From the NCBI RefSeq assembly GCF_020382885.2, contig NC_058499.1, positions 10,339,872 to 10,403,871 on the forward strand: a stretch of 64,000 nt of DNA, in the 5' to 3' direction. The notes below the pieces were generated by a model. It made no database searches and was not told the origin of the DNA. It saw only the letters and a list, made by a program, of their open reading frames with translations. A program made the position numbers and the translations under genes. Shown piece by piece: positions 38,111-50,752 of this stretch. Source of the stretch: Scatophagus argus (lineage: Eukaryota; Chordata; Actinopteri; Scatophagidae). Position 1 is the first letter of the stretch, and the number at the start of each line of letters is the position of its first letter.

Positions 38111-39360
38111 TCTTCCTTCTGCCTATTGGTCTCAGAATTAAGGAAACAAACACGTTCAATTGCTTAAGAATACATCATTTATATTAAAAGTAGTCAGTTG
38201 GCTGTCAGGAAATTTCAAATTTTGCATATTTTTTGCAAAAACTTGTATTTTTTCAGTACAGCTGTCAAAGCATACACACGTAATGCCCTGTTCTGTGTGT
38301 CTCGGTATGTTGTAAAACATTTCGTTCTTTTCTAAGTATTTAAATATTATAAACCGTGTTCACAATGAAGAACACCATGTTCTAATACAATTAGATGATG
38401 ACTGTATTTTGTCTTAACTGCCCTCTCTATGGACCTAATTACATCGAAGTTTATAAATGACTTTTAAACCAGACTGGAGTCAAACGTTTAATTTAGTAGC
38501 AGCCTTGATGTATGAAACGCAGGGCTGAGCCTAACTTTAAAATTATGTTTTTAAATCAGTTAATCTATTAAATATTTTATGCAATCTCTAACACCCAGAG
38601 ACATTCATTTAACAATTATTATGTTTTGTTTGAGGGATTAGTTAGCTATTGATTTTCAAAGGATCAATCCACAATCAAATAAATACTCATTATTTCTTCC
38701 TTAATGAAGAAAATCACTTCATGACCTGAGCTTGAGAACTGGCGGCGTATTACCTTCAGAAAAGTTACATGGGTTCCTGCTGAGACATTTGTAATTAGTA
38801 ATATCATAATTAAGTCTAACATTCTGTGTATTATTTTAAATAAGTAACTTGATACTGTCTTATTATACTGTACTAACAAAGACCAGTGCGGTACCTTCAA
38901 CACAATGCATTTGGCACATCTTACTGTAGAGTGGCGAGAATCAATATGGCGCGAACACTGCATGAAAGAAGCTAATGCTATCCGTTAGCCGGTGTCAACA
39001 CCACTGGAAATTCAGACCTGACGTTTCACTAAGTTCAATGTGTGTATGAAAGGAATGTATAAAAAAATGCTCACAACATAACCGACGAACAATGCTTCAT
39101 ATGTACTAAGTGGCCATGTACTAATAAGTGGCGAATGAAAATGATGAAGCCGTGTTTTTTGGCTGATGTTAGCTGTCCAACGGCGGCAGTTAGCTAACAT
39201 TTTGGGCCTCTCTTACGGCTCCAGCGCTGACAGAGACAACAGATCTATCAAAAATGAAGTCAGTCGACTTCTTACCTTCTTCAAATTCAGGTTTGGTGTC
39301 CTGTTTCGGCGCTGTTCATTGAATAAACTGTCAAAATACGGGAAAATCGCTAGCTCCCAT
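37912..39360 (-). pseudogene. Partial tandem duplicate of morf4l1 5' end (exons 1, 5, 6)
   Basis: Second copy of the morf4l1 5' region about 7.6 kb upstream of the parent. The exon 1 equivalent (39276-39315) is the same 40 nt length with an intact GT donor, but the start codon reads ACA instead of ATG. Exons 2-4 are missing. The exon 5 equivalent (about 38055-38130) has an in-frame TAG in the parental frame, and its parental acceptor CAG is changed to CTG with another AG two bases downstream. The exon 6 equivalent (37912-37937) is open and keeps its length and donor. Parts of introns 1, 4 and 5 align with the parent. It cannot encode a chromodomain or MRG domain. Its surviving exons run in phase into the KIF23-like exons. 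Confidence 0.85.
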
Positions 39361-41872
39361 CTAACAGCTCATCTAAACACATTAGTCACCGGTTTAAATT
39401 GTAATTTAGACAGTGTGACTGTGTTTTATTCAGGAAAAGTTCTCTTATTGCTGTGTCTCTTTTGTTTTAACATCTTAAAACTTTGGCTTTAGGGCTAAAA
39501 CTAATCAGAGCTATTGATTGTTATCGATTATGTCCGTTATGCGCATTTGTCAGTTACTTTGCAGGTTAAATGTTTAATCGTTTTATCTGTAATACGTTAG
39601 AAAATACTACAAAAATGGCTAATACAAATCCCCGAAGCCCTCACCAACAGGCCATATACAATAATATTGTAACGTCCCTGCAAGAATGTTCCATGGTGTT
39701 AATGTTGATAGAGTTTATGTTAATGTTAGAGTCAGATCAGTTAGAGTTGAGAGCTAGGAGTTTTATGGTTTCCTACGGTCTGTGAATGCATGTGTGGTCG
39801 GATGTGAGAGCGAGAGGGCGGGGGAGCTGAGAGAGAGAGAGAATGTGCCGGTGAGTGAGAGTGGAGATGTAAAGAGAATGAGGAGAGAGACAGACTGTTG
39901 TTTTGTGGGACCCCTTTTTTGTTGTTTTGGCGTGGTTACTTAGCTTTCCATTTTACATTAAAATGAAAAATAAACTCGTTAATGCTCCCTAGTGGACAAT
40001 AGGACCCATTTCTAAACTACATCCAGCATAGTCCTGTATTTTAGCATTTAGCTAACGACCTGCACACACTCCAGTGAGAATTCGTCTGCAAGAAGCTAAT
40101 ACGAAGCTAATGCCAGCATACAAACACAAACTTAATTCAAAGAAATCTTGCAGCATAGTATGATAGAAGAACAGATACAGTTGAATCAGACGAGCGTCCT
40201 TAGACCAACTACCAAACTACATGCACTTTCTTATATCTGTTTAATTCTTACAAATATCAAACAGCACAGTAGACCTTGTAGCGGTTCAAAATGATCAAAG
40301 CTTCTACTGAGTTATTGACATCATCTGATAGTAAAACGGACAGAGAAACAGAAAATGTTACAATGCATGTCGAGCAACAATGACATCTTTAAATAGCATT
40401 AATTATATAATTACAAAAGAAATATCACATACAATGACAGCAATGCATATCCACAAATCAAACAAATGCTGAAAATATATATGATAATAAATAATTCTAA
40501 TTGTAAGCACAAGTCAAGAAAAATAAAGGGAGGGGAAGTTGTCCATAATAACTTCAATGGTTGTAACTTCTGGGCCAAAATGCATTCTGTGATACACTCA
40601 AAGGCAAAGCTATCACAGTTAATTTATAGGCTGCTGCAAATACACTTAACAAAAAAGGCCAGGCACCCTGCGGCCTCACTCAGGAACAGCATAGCACTCA
40701 AACAGCTTTCAGGTTATTCGCAGAGACATGCAAAGCTGAGAACTACTCTTGAAGTGTTTACTGCAACTTTGAACGCATCACTGCTCCACTCCTCTTCACT
40801 GTGCCTTTATATCAGAAACAAGTGCTAAAATCAGACAGAAAGACAATGTGAAATGTTATCAATCCACCTGCGCCCATTTCGTTTCAAAGGTTTTTGAGTC
40901 TTTCAGTTAATTCATTATCTTACGTGGACCAGAAGCTTGGAGCAGAAATGCGTTGATGTCAAATGGCCGTTTCGCTGTACTTTTCTGGGTATATTTTTAA
41001 GTGTAATATGCAAATTAAAACAGCTAAAAGATGAACACACAACATTGCAAATCTTAGAAGTGTATAAAGGCCCAATTACTTTATGTGACGAGGCGAGGCT
41101 GCTTTCATGGGTCAGTGCCATTCATTCCCACGCTGAAAAAGCCTGCTCTTACAATACTGACTTACTCCCAAATTCTACGTATTTTAGGTACAGTCTGAAC
41201 TTTACAGTATTGTTCATATTTGAGTTGACGGAAACAAACAAAGAGTGCAGTTGTGACAACAGAAGGATCTAGCATTTGCTTTTGCAATTCTAGTGGCAAC
41301 AGTTCCTAGAGGCATCGGGAATGCTTCTTTAAAAACAGCATACATCCAACATAACTTACATCATAAATAATTCTTCAAAAATAAAACGACCACAGCATGA
41401 ATGTCTTTCAAAAAAATCTACAGTGATGGCAAACAGAGCCAGATCTTTCTGCTGTCAAAACATAATTGACAGTAATGATTTAGAAAATAAAGAAAGTTAC
41501 ACGTTCCTGTTTTTTGATGTGACTTGCCTTTTGTACATCTATAACAATGCCCATTTTCTTTATATTCTAAATATCATGTTCCATAAGGTGTCACCTCACT
41601 GGGTTCTGTGCACATAACATTATACTGAAATAATGCCATTGACATGGAATATCGAAACAAAACTGTAAAAACCAGGTACAAAAGGTACAATATACTGTAA
41701 TCAAAGGACCACATGAAGAGGTGTGAAAAAGTCTTCAGTATTCACAGAAAAATATCAACTGAAGTAACTCACCGGACAAGAAGCGTCCTAAGTTTATATA
41801 CATATGATAAGTAAAATTGAAAATAGATTTTCCTCTCTGTACATAGCACTGTATTCTTTCATCTTTCTCTTC
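39361..41872. other. Intergenic or pias1 3' UTR
   Basis: Between the duplicated morf4l1 exon 1 and the pias1 stop. The 40.2-41.9 kb part is AT-rich and could be a long pias1 3' UTR. A purine-rich GAGAGAGAG stretch lies at 39810-39895. No exon is recognised. Confidence 0.4.
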
Positions 41873-41878
41873 TTTATT
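41873..41878 (-). terminator. Candidate proximal poly(A) signal of pias1
   Basis: AATAAA on the minus strand, 54 bases after the pias1 stop codon. That would make a very short 3' UTR. The AT-rich sequence down to about 40.3 kb could be a longer 3' UTR, so this may be an alternative or unused site. Confidence 0.3.
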
Positions 41879-41931
41879 TACAAAGAACTCCCAATCTCAA
41901 GATCTCCCTTGTCTTTCAGTTCTGTGTGGAT

Positions 41932-44900
41932 CTAGTCAAGAGAGATAACGTCAGATATGGGGCCATAAATGGCTGCTGCTGCCGCAGCTTCCACTGAAGA
42001 TCTCGACAATCCTGAGATGGTGTGGCTGTCTCTGTCTCGCTCTCTGTCTTTATCGCGGTCTCGCAGACTGCTGGAGGACACCAAACTACTGGTGCTGCCA
42101 CTGTTGCTCCCTCCGTTGGTCGCTGCCAGCGTGCTGCTCCCAGGTGTTCCAGGTTGCTCCCGTAGCATCTGAGAGGAGCCATAGGGAAGGAAACGGTTGA
42201 GTAGCAGGTCGTGGTCCTCTGAGGCTGAGGCCGAGGCTGCTGCTGCTGCAGCCATCACCATGTTGTAATGCTAATAGGACAGAGCATAGTGACCATTAAT
42301 ACAACAACCAAACATCAGCATAAATCAAAGCGCTGTATGGTCCTGGGAAAGCTCAGGTGTTTGAGTGAATATACCTGATTGTCGCCTTGGAGGAAGGAGA
42401 AGAAACTTAGATCTGTAAGAAAAGGAAGAAAACTGAGTAAGTTTAATGTGTTCTGGATACAAATAACCAATATTTACAGCTACGAAATGATTTAAATTAA
42501 AGCAATAATCATCTGTTTATACAAAAACAAGTTTGCTTGGATTTTGTGAAGTGTCTTGGTACAAAACTTGAGGTAATACAGAGGCAAATAAGTTATGAGA
42601 CAAGGATGCTGCATGGAAAGGGACAAAACTGCAAAACTAAAACAATGGACAGTTAAAGAGCAGTACAGACTGAGCGAACAGTTACTGTGATGAAAAACCT
42701 TGTCAGCATACATATGGACATATGATTATTGTACCAAGACAGACTTTTACAAATCTAAACCTATCCTTTAAAGCTAGTGACAAATCTACCTGGCAGGTCA
42801 CTAGTTGTGTGATAATAATGCCGATAGTCCTGGATAAGAGGTGGAGGTGGAGGAATGTAGCTGGTCTCCACAGGGGGCATGCTGGGAGCTCTGGTCACAG
42901 GTGAGGCCTGGCTGTGTAAGTTCAGTACTCTGAGGGGAAACAACGCCACACCATGTTAGTGAGGACATAAGTAACAGGACAGATCTGTGCAAGGAGAGCC
43001 CAAAAATACATTTTTTATGATGATTTCACTGGTTTAGTGACTCACCCTTTGTTTGGAGGTGGAGAGACAGGTGACAGTGAGGGACAGGCCCTTTTAGGAG
43101 GCGGCTCATCATCCAGCTCATCCTCTGAGGAGCTATCCAGTGTCAGGTCAATCACATCTACTTTGCTGCTGCTGTCATTAGATGATCCCCGTTTTTGCTC
43201 ATGGGTTTCTGTCCGAGATGTATCTGCAAACAAGCGGCTAATTGACACTGTGCTCGTGGATCACAATGAAAGGGTACACGTAAAGAATATGAAATGTGCA
43301 AGTTACATACCGCTGTCCACACCATTGAATGAAGCAGACACCTCCTGCACCTCTTTCTTTGACCTCATGGGGGCCCAGTTTCCATCTTCTTTGAACTGGA
43401 TTTCATCACAGTCAGAACAGCTATTCAAGATTTCCATGAATAACCTGTGAAAACAGCATGACGGTTCAATAGAGTTTGATAATCTCACAACCAGAATTGC
43501 ATGAGCTTTAGTATTTCAGCACCCCTTAAAACTTTTTTTCTTGAAAATACAGTAAAACAACTAAAAACAAACACTAAAGACAAAGGTACTGCTTTGTTGG
43601 GGTTTCAGGTGCAACCGACTCACTGAAATATCACATAGGAAGATCAATTTAAGCAACAGATCCATGAGTTTGAAGCTTCACAAAAGGCCAAAACACAGAG
43701 TGCTTTATAATACTCCAAGGAAGGATTCTCTCTCAAATGTTTTCATAGTAGCAATTATTTTATCCTTGTCCTCAACGATAAGCAGGTAAAATGTAAAAAT
43801 ACTCTGACAGGAAGTCATCTGTAAGGAATGTGTGACATCACCTGGCAAACTTCCTCACATGCTGAGACAAAAACATCACAGCGAAACCACAACATACCAC
43901 AGAGCATCAGATAAAGCAGCGCTGTACTCACCCATCAATAATGAGGTGCTCATATGGCGCCTTCTTGTCACAGACTGGACACACCCAGGTCGGCTTCTTC
44001 TCGTTCATTTGGATATAAAGTGTAGCATCGAAGCACTGAAGGTGAGAGCATGTTATTGCCCTGCATGGGATTGTCAGTCTCATCTTTCCCAGCTTAAACA
44101 CACACACACACACACACACAAAAACACTCAGAATAAATGTGACTTATCTGTACTGCATAAATCTCACGATATTATGTTTTATAATTACAAAATATGAGTG
44201 TATAGAGCCACTGTGCTCTAATTAGCTATAGAGCATATGTACAAGTAGTTTTTGTCTCAATAAAATACACATTCTGGCAAAACAAAAATCACCATATAAT
44301 TAAAATTTCTAATTAATTTCTTGTTTACATTCTAATCTGATTGATATGACTAACAACAATAACATAGGTAGTATGTAGCTGAGTATTTACAGGACACAGG
44401 AGAGAGACTCGCAGACTGGTGGTGGCGATCTCACTCTCTGGATCAGCTGTTAGCTTCTCCTTAACTGTGAGCAATAAACAAAACAGATGAAATGCAAGTA
44501 TTAGAACTGTGAAATACAAGTGTGCCAGATGATGACAAGACCACAAACTCCCTCAATTAATTCTTGACTAATATTCAAAGAATACAACAATGTAAAGGGA
44601 TAACTTACTGAGTGCTCTCGAGTGATCGGGGTTCCTAATTCCTTTGGCCCGTAGTCTTTGCAACAACACTGCAGACGACTGCTGTCTTACCAAATAAACA
44701 GCCATGGAAAAACTCTGCCAAAAGACACATTAAGATAATGAGCAAAACGAGCCACAATGAGGTGACTAATGTCCGTTCTTACAGCATAATTTTAAACGGG
44801 CTATGACAAAGCTTTGCATGGGTCTTCTTACTCTCCCAATTTCTGAAGTCCATGACACCACAATTGTGTTGGGAACTGTGGTGGACAGTCGGACAAGAGA

Positions 44901-47900
44901 GGTTATGTTGATGGGGCGACTGGGCCTTTTTGGTTCAACTCCATTTTTGGTTGGAGGAAGATATCCCTGCAGACAAAACATCGATCCTCAGTAACTGTTG
45001 GTGTGATACTCAGGAAATACGACAGCACAGACTAACAACAAACTGTGAGGACTCACCGGGAGATTACAGGGTTTGCCGTTGACCTTCACACAGAGATTAG
45101 GGGGGAAATGATCCTCCTGGGGACAGCTCGTCTCTGATAAACAAAATCTGAAAGTGAAGGCAATAAATTGCAGGAGCGGTAAGCTCAAATGTTTAGGGAC
45201 AAATGTCAAAAGCAATTTGTTTCTGTGAAGTTGTCACATTTATTAAAAGGCTGGCTTGCTTGCTTATTTTACCATTTCAGTTGTGTCAAGTACAGCCAAC
45301 TCCATCTATGATATAGGAGAGCACTTCTTAAAGGATGGCAATCATCCATACATTGAATACTTAATTGTGCAACTAAGAAAACATAATTCTAGTAGTATTC
45401 TTTCTCAAGTAAAACAATGCCAACAATATGTGCCTTTTCAGTTTGATGCACTAATCCATGCTGGTAAGCTACCAAAAAATTATTCATTTGGAACTGAATG
45501 TGCTCCAGTGTTTCATACATTTCCACAAATGCTCTGAATCAGGGTTTGGCCAATACTGCATTTTGCCTGTATTCCCCAGTTACGGTTAGTCCACATTTGT
45601 ACACATTTTTATTGTTTGTTTCTTAAAATGGCAGCATCTGCATTCACAGGATAAACATCCCCTGCTGTGTTAGTCATTCCATAATTGGAAACCTGTTCTC
45701 ATGGTAATTCACCCTGATTCCTATCATTTCCATTTATCACCACCTGTAACTGTGAGATAACCAATAACTTAAAGTTAAAAGCATAGCTGATGCTTTTAAC
45801 TTTATTAAGTCTGCATCTGAAACCCAGACTAGACCACTAAGGAGGTCTCCGGCATGCAGATATGACTGAAATAACAAGACCTACACGGGTGAAAGGGCTA
45901 TTTCTAGTTCCTTCAGAACTGAGAGAAGCTAAACTGAAAAATAACTACTGATTAAAAGAGTAAGTTTACATGGCCTGAAGTATGCATATGTATGTCAGAT
46001 GTACCTTAACTGGACTTGAACAGCAAAGTCACATTTGGTCCCAGATATGTCCCTAAAAAATTAAAAGAGAGGTCAGGCTGGTCAAAGCAGTCTAACACAC
46101 AGTTTAACAACATGTCAGTTTACGTGAACTGTTTGTTGTGTCAGATGATACCTGTGTTCTAAATCATGCAGTGAACTGAAAAATGGTTCTGGGAGTTACA
46201 CTCCATTCACGGTGTAATTTCTTCTTCCTTCTAATCTCATCCTTTTGACAGCTGAAGATCATAAGTATTAGGGAGTTTTCTCACTTACATGGAGCTGCTG
46301 ATCTGTTGAACTTGTTGTGGTGTTAATGCGAAGGCATAACATGCTTCCTGGAACCGCTGACTGTTGTCTGAGGCTACGACAAAGAAACCATGAACAGAGG
46401 ATGACTGTCAAAGGCAAACCTACGGAGACTAATAAGTACTAGTGTTGTCGTATATTGAACTTTTATGGAGCATGCTTTTCACAAGTCATGGTTCAGGTGT
46501 CTGAACCACGGCTTGTCGTGGTTCAGACACCTGTGGTCACAATGATGTGAGTGAGAAGTGTTATCATTACACACACACAGCTAAGCAGGAAATGGTGGAC
46601 TTACCAAGGCTGGTTGGCTTAATGAGCTCATCCAGCATGTCATAGAATGGCAATCTCTGGAGCTTGACATCAGGGTGTACAGGGTGCAGGGAAGAGGGGA
46701 GGTGAGGCAGACTCAGCTCATGCTTAGGCCCAAGTAAAGAAACAGGCAGCAGAGGTGATGGGGAACTGTGACTGTCAAATCCCAGCTGGGCAAGGCCAGC
46801 GGGCAGACTGGAGGCAGAATGAACTCCGGGCAGAGCCAGGTCCACTGGAGAAACCATTTTGATTGGGAAGCGTCGTCTATAGAGCTCTTTGATCTTCATC
46901 TGCACTGCAGGACTGCAACCAGCCTTAAGTAGGTGGAGGGCTTTGGTCAAAAGTTCGTGTTTACGCCCGTGCTTATTCCGTCCTGCATATCCCAACAACA
47001 CTTGGAGCTCCGAAACTCGAAGGCTCATTACCATTTGCTGGTGAAAAACGAAGAGTGGGAGAAATGGTCTATTACACTCTGGAAAATACTTTTTCCAATG
47101 CTAGCATTAAGAAACAAGTTTCCTTTTCTCAATTTCACTTTTGAATTTATTGTATAAACCAATACTATTAAAGCATGTCTGATTCATTTGATACTATCCA
47201 AATGAATCAGACGACTACAATTAGACAGCACTTTCATCCAAAACCATTTAAAAGGTTTTTAAGGTTCATGTACTCATTCACACACACACACTCACACACA
47301 GAGGGCAGTGAGCTACCACGCAGGGTGCCAGCCTAACACCATGAACAATTCGGGGTTCTTTGGTCTAAATACAGGAGGACGCAGGGATCAAAATGGCAAC
47401 CCTGTCATCTACGGACGGCCAACTCTACACCTTGAGCCACAGCCGCCTCATTTATTTAAAATCCTTTAAAATCCTTCACTGGCTTCCAAATTGCCCATGC
47501 CCCTAACATTTTCGTTTCTAAAGGTATAAATGGAGCCACAAGATTAACATGATTTTATAGGTCTTGTTTCATTGAGTACCTCAATAAAAGCTCAACATTT
47601 ATAACTACACCATACATTATGTTTAACAAACCCAGCCACTCTGAAATGACTTTGGCAGAGACAGGCCTTTGACTGGAAACAGAAAACATGCATTCTTGTG
47701 CTCAAACCACTTTTTCACAGCTTTAATTCATAAAGCATTTCCACATGCTGCAAGTTATAATATAGGGTGCGGACAGAATAACATGTATGTACCTGAACAA
47801 AATAATTAAATCCTATGCCGGAGATGTTTTCCTGATTTAGCGTCAGAGAGGCAATAACTCAAAGCCAGCAATTTTATTAAGCAGCTCATGCTAATACAAC

Positions 47901-49322
47901 ATCAATACTATAAGGTGCCTCTGTTATTAGGAGACTGTCAAAAAAGACAGAAACATCTTACAACATGATACAGTCTGGTGGAAAGAAATAGCGTCAACAA
48001 ACTAGCAAACATGATAAAATATAATGGAGTGAACAAAAACAGCAGTGGAAAACCATAAAAATAATCATAAAATTGGATCAATACTTCTGTGTCATAGAGG
48101 CAAAAGAAAATAAAATGTTCAGCTCCACAAAAGGCAGAATTTCTTGTCCGTATGTCCACACTTGATGTTGGCATTACAAAGACAACCCACAATTGTGAAG
48201 CGCACATGAAAATGTAATTGGGAATTCACTCTGATTATCAATCCAGGTCATTTGCGTGTTAATTAGCGAACCCAATTAGTACCCGTAGTGGAAGTTAAAC
48301 AGTACAAATGTTTATCTTTCAAAAGTTGTACAAATACTGATGTCATTTCGGAGCTGGCTGAAAAATAAAATGTGGTGGCGTATACCACAGATGTAAGAGA
48401 TACACTGAGCTTAATTTTAACTGGTATGTATTAAAATGCCATTACTGTACTGAATTACTGTACAACACCAAAATGTGTTCACTGTCAATACGATTCATGA
48501 TTCAGAAGACTGGGTAAAAGAGGAGTGCAAACAATGCTGAGATTTGTTTAGGAAGAAAGCAGACCAAGAAGCAGATCGATGAAAACGTTTCACAGTTACG
48601 TCAGGTGTTTTCTGACTATTTAAAAATCAACGTGTGTTGCCAAAATAAAGCGATTGGAAGGACATAACGTAGATTTAGCATTAACTAGCTTACAACGCCA
48701 GTATTTTGCTGGAGTAATCTGACTAAAAACAAACTTCATGTTGCAGTATTTACTTTAAGTGCGGTGTCTGACAAATAATCACCAACATGAGATACATTAC
48801 AACTAACCAGACTGTGAATATTGACTATATTTCATGGACTACAGTCACAATTCATCAGAAATAACGCTAATGGAAGCTAACCTGCGCTTGCCTTCCAGGG
48901 AATAGACAGATCCCATTTTAAAACAGACATTCCATTCCGCCCGGTGATCTACCTATCATGTCAGGTGTCTAACGTTACAGTGTTGTTTGGCTCAAAACGT
49001 TGACGTGAATGTGGTTTTCATATTTTATAAAAAGAGATATCTGCCCTTATCTGCAGGTGAGCCGTTCAACAGAGTCAACCTAAAACGTCGGCAACAATAA
49101 CAAAGCTATTGCTAGCGAGCTAGCCAGCCAGCTAACAGTTTGTCTAGTCTCCTCTGCTCTGCTTTTCTGTCATATATGCTTTGATACCAACATTCCTTTG
49201 GGTCTCTACTATCAAGTAACAATGGTGCTACGATTTGAAATTCAAATCTCGCTGTGTGAAACGTCTATTTGTCAAGCTAATGTAGGGGCTCACTTTACCT
49301 TCAGTTCCGCACTCTCCGCCAT
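41932..49322 (-). CDS. pias1: E3 SUMO-protein ligase PIAS1, complete, 14 coding exons
   Basis: Nuclear SUMO E3 ligase and inhibitor of STAT1 (family knowledge). Exons (minus): 49299-49322, 46605-47037, 46289-46373, 46005-46052, 45057-45147, 44832-44966, 44609-44714, 44391-44464, 43932-44092, 43311-43444, 43046-43223, 42790-42929, 42375-42412, 41932-42270. Phases agree throughout, giving 661 aa, close to the mammalian about 651. Residues about 10-45 are the SAP domain with an LQVLL coregulator motif. The PINIT domain carries SRPINITSL near residue 245. The SP-RING at about 335-386 keeps the Cys and His ligands ([24 protein letters not shown]). A SUMO-interacting motif VDVIDLTLD followed by acidic Ser residues sits at 452-470. 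The Ser-rich, Ala-rich tail ends VISLD. Teleosts have pias1a and pias1b, and I cannot tell which this is. Intron 1 is about 2.3 kb. Confidence 0.97.
44099..44120. repeat. (CA)11 microsatellite abutting a pias1 3' splice site
   Basis: Eleven CA units on plus, read as (TG)11 on the pias1 strand, followed by TTTAAG and then exon 9 of pias1. It replaces the usual polypyrimidine tract of the intron between exons 8 and 9. Confidence 0.95.
46489..46533. repeat. Compound perfect palindrome in pias1 intron 2
   Basis: Arms 46494-46510 and 46517-46533 are perfect 17-base reverse complements with a 6-base loop. A second overlapping palindrome uses 46489-46496 and 46501-46508. The unit TGGTTCAG and its complement therefore occur three times in 45 bases. 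No gene or transposon end is recognised around it. Confidence 0.9.
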
Positions 49323-49400
49323 CTTGTTACATTAGGTACGCAGGCGCAACAGCCATCCTCAAGGGACAGAGTCAGAGTGAACACACTCTGGTGGTTCTTC
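49323..49400 (-). promoter_or_regulatory. pias1 promoter region
   Basis: Immediately upstream of the pias1 ATG, which is preceded by an ACAAG context. The stretch includes a GC-rich TACGCAGGCGCAACAGCC segment and no TATA box. The assignment rests only on position. Confidence 0.3.
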
Positions 49401-50089
49401 TTCACATCGGGCAGCAGGGGGCGGTACCGCAACAGAGAAAACTTTTGGACTTCGAGGGTAGATTATACAGCATATCCTACAGCCATTAATATGCCTACCG
49501 CAAGCATCCCATTTTATTTGATTAAGGCATTTTGTTCTGCTCGTAGACCTGCAAAAGTATTCAAAAATAAAATAGACCGGTTATGGAGGTTCGAAATATA
49601 GCCGAATGTTTCTTCCCTTTTATTGGTATTTTATTTTGGCTGCAACTATTAATTAGGCCTAGCCTATTTCTTGAGAGAAAATTTAAAAAAAGCAATCGTT
49701 TACCGATCACAAGTGGCAAACATCTATTGGTTCTTTCGGATTTGCCGCTTTTCCCTGTTTTGTATCACTGAATATTAGCCTAAATAGCCTAAGATCCATT
49801 GGTATTTTTGACAACAATTAGGTCACCTCGGATTTTCGGAACTTAAATGAAGGTGTTTTCTCATGGATGTGTTCTTCTTTTTGGTTCTAGTTGATCCAAC
49901 AAACAACACACGACACGCCACTCTCAGCTCACAAAGATGAAAGATGCACTCACATAAATTGAAAGGCAAAGCAAATTATTTATAGATAAATGGGTAAAAT
50001 CAAAAGTTGTGTGAATATAATGCACAAGGAGGAAATTATGCTCTGAGGGCAAGACTCCACATTTCTTTCAATAAAATGATTTATTCATT

Positions 50090-50095
50090 AGTGAT
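50090..50095 (-). terminator. Candidate poly(A) signal of skor1
   Basis: AATAAA on the minus strand, about 660 bases beyond the skor1 stop at 50753-50755. It lies between skor1 and the pias1 promoter at 49.3 kb. Confidence 0.4.
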
Positions 50096-50752
50096 GAAAA
50101 CAAACATTACATGAACAAATAGGCTACTCTTAATAGAATATGTCGATACTTACAGGGTCGCGGGTGTACTAATTTAGCCTACTAACTTCTGTGTTGTTGT
50201 TGTTTTTTTTGTCCCACCCCCAAGTCGTCAGAAACATATAGGCATGGTTTAACCGCTACAAACAACTGTATTGTAGCCCTATTTCAATGCACAAGCTGTC
50301 TGTGGTAATTCCCATCACTCGTTTAAAGTGCATAACATCCAAAGTAAGATTTTGGCCAGCAAAGACGAACACAGCAAAAGTAGTAGGCTAATTCACAATA
50401 CTATAGGAAGATAAGGAGCAATGAACCGGCTAATTAAAGCTGCTATTATTGACAAAAAAAAAACAAAAACTGAAATTACAACCTATAACTATTACAAGAT
50501 CCATACATTGCAATTGCACGTTGCCACAAATAATAAATATCATCAATGGTATCATTTTAGTAAAACAAACATGTCACCGTAAGCAAGATGATTACATAAA
50601 TACTGAGGGTGGGGATACACATTTTAAAATATTACAAGTAATTACAAGTTAGTCTTCTTTGAACTTGATTTCAGCAGTGTCCCTTGAGGCTGACAGAAGC
50701 TGCGTCCTTTGTTTCTCTGTCATAATGGCTAAATATGAAGCAAGTCGGTAGT

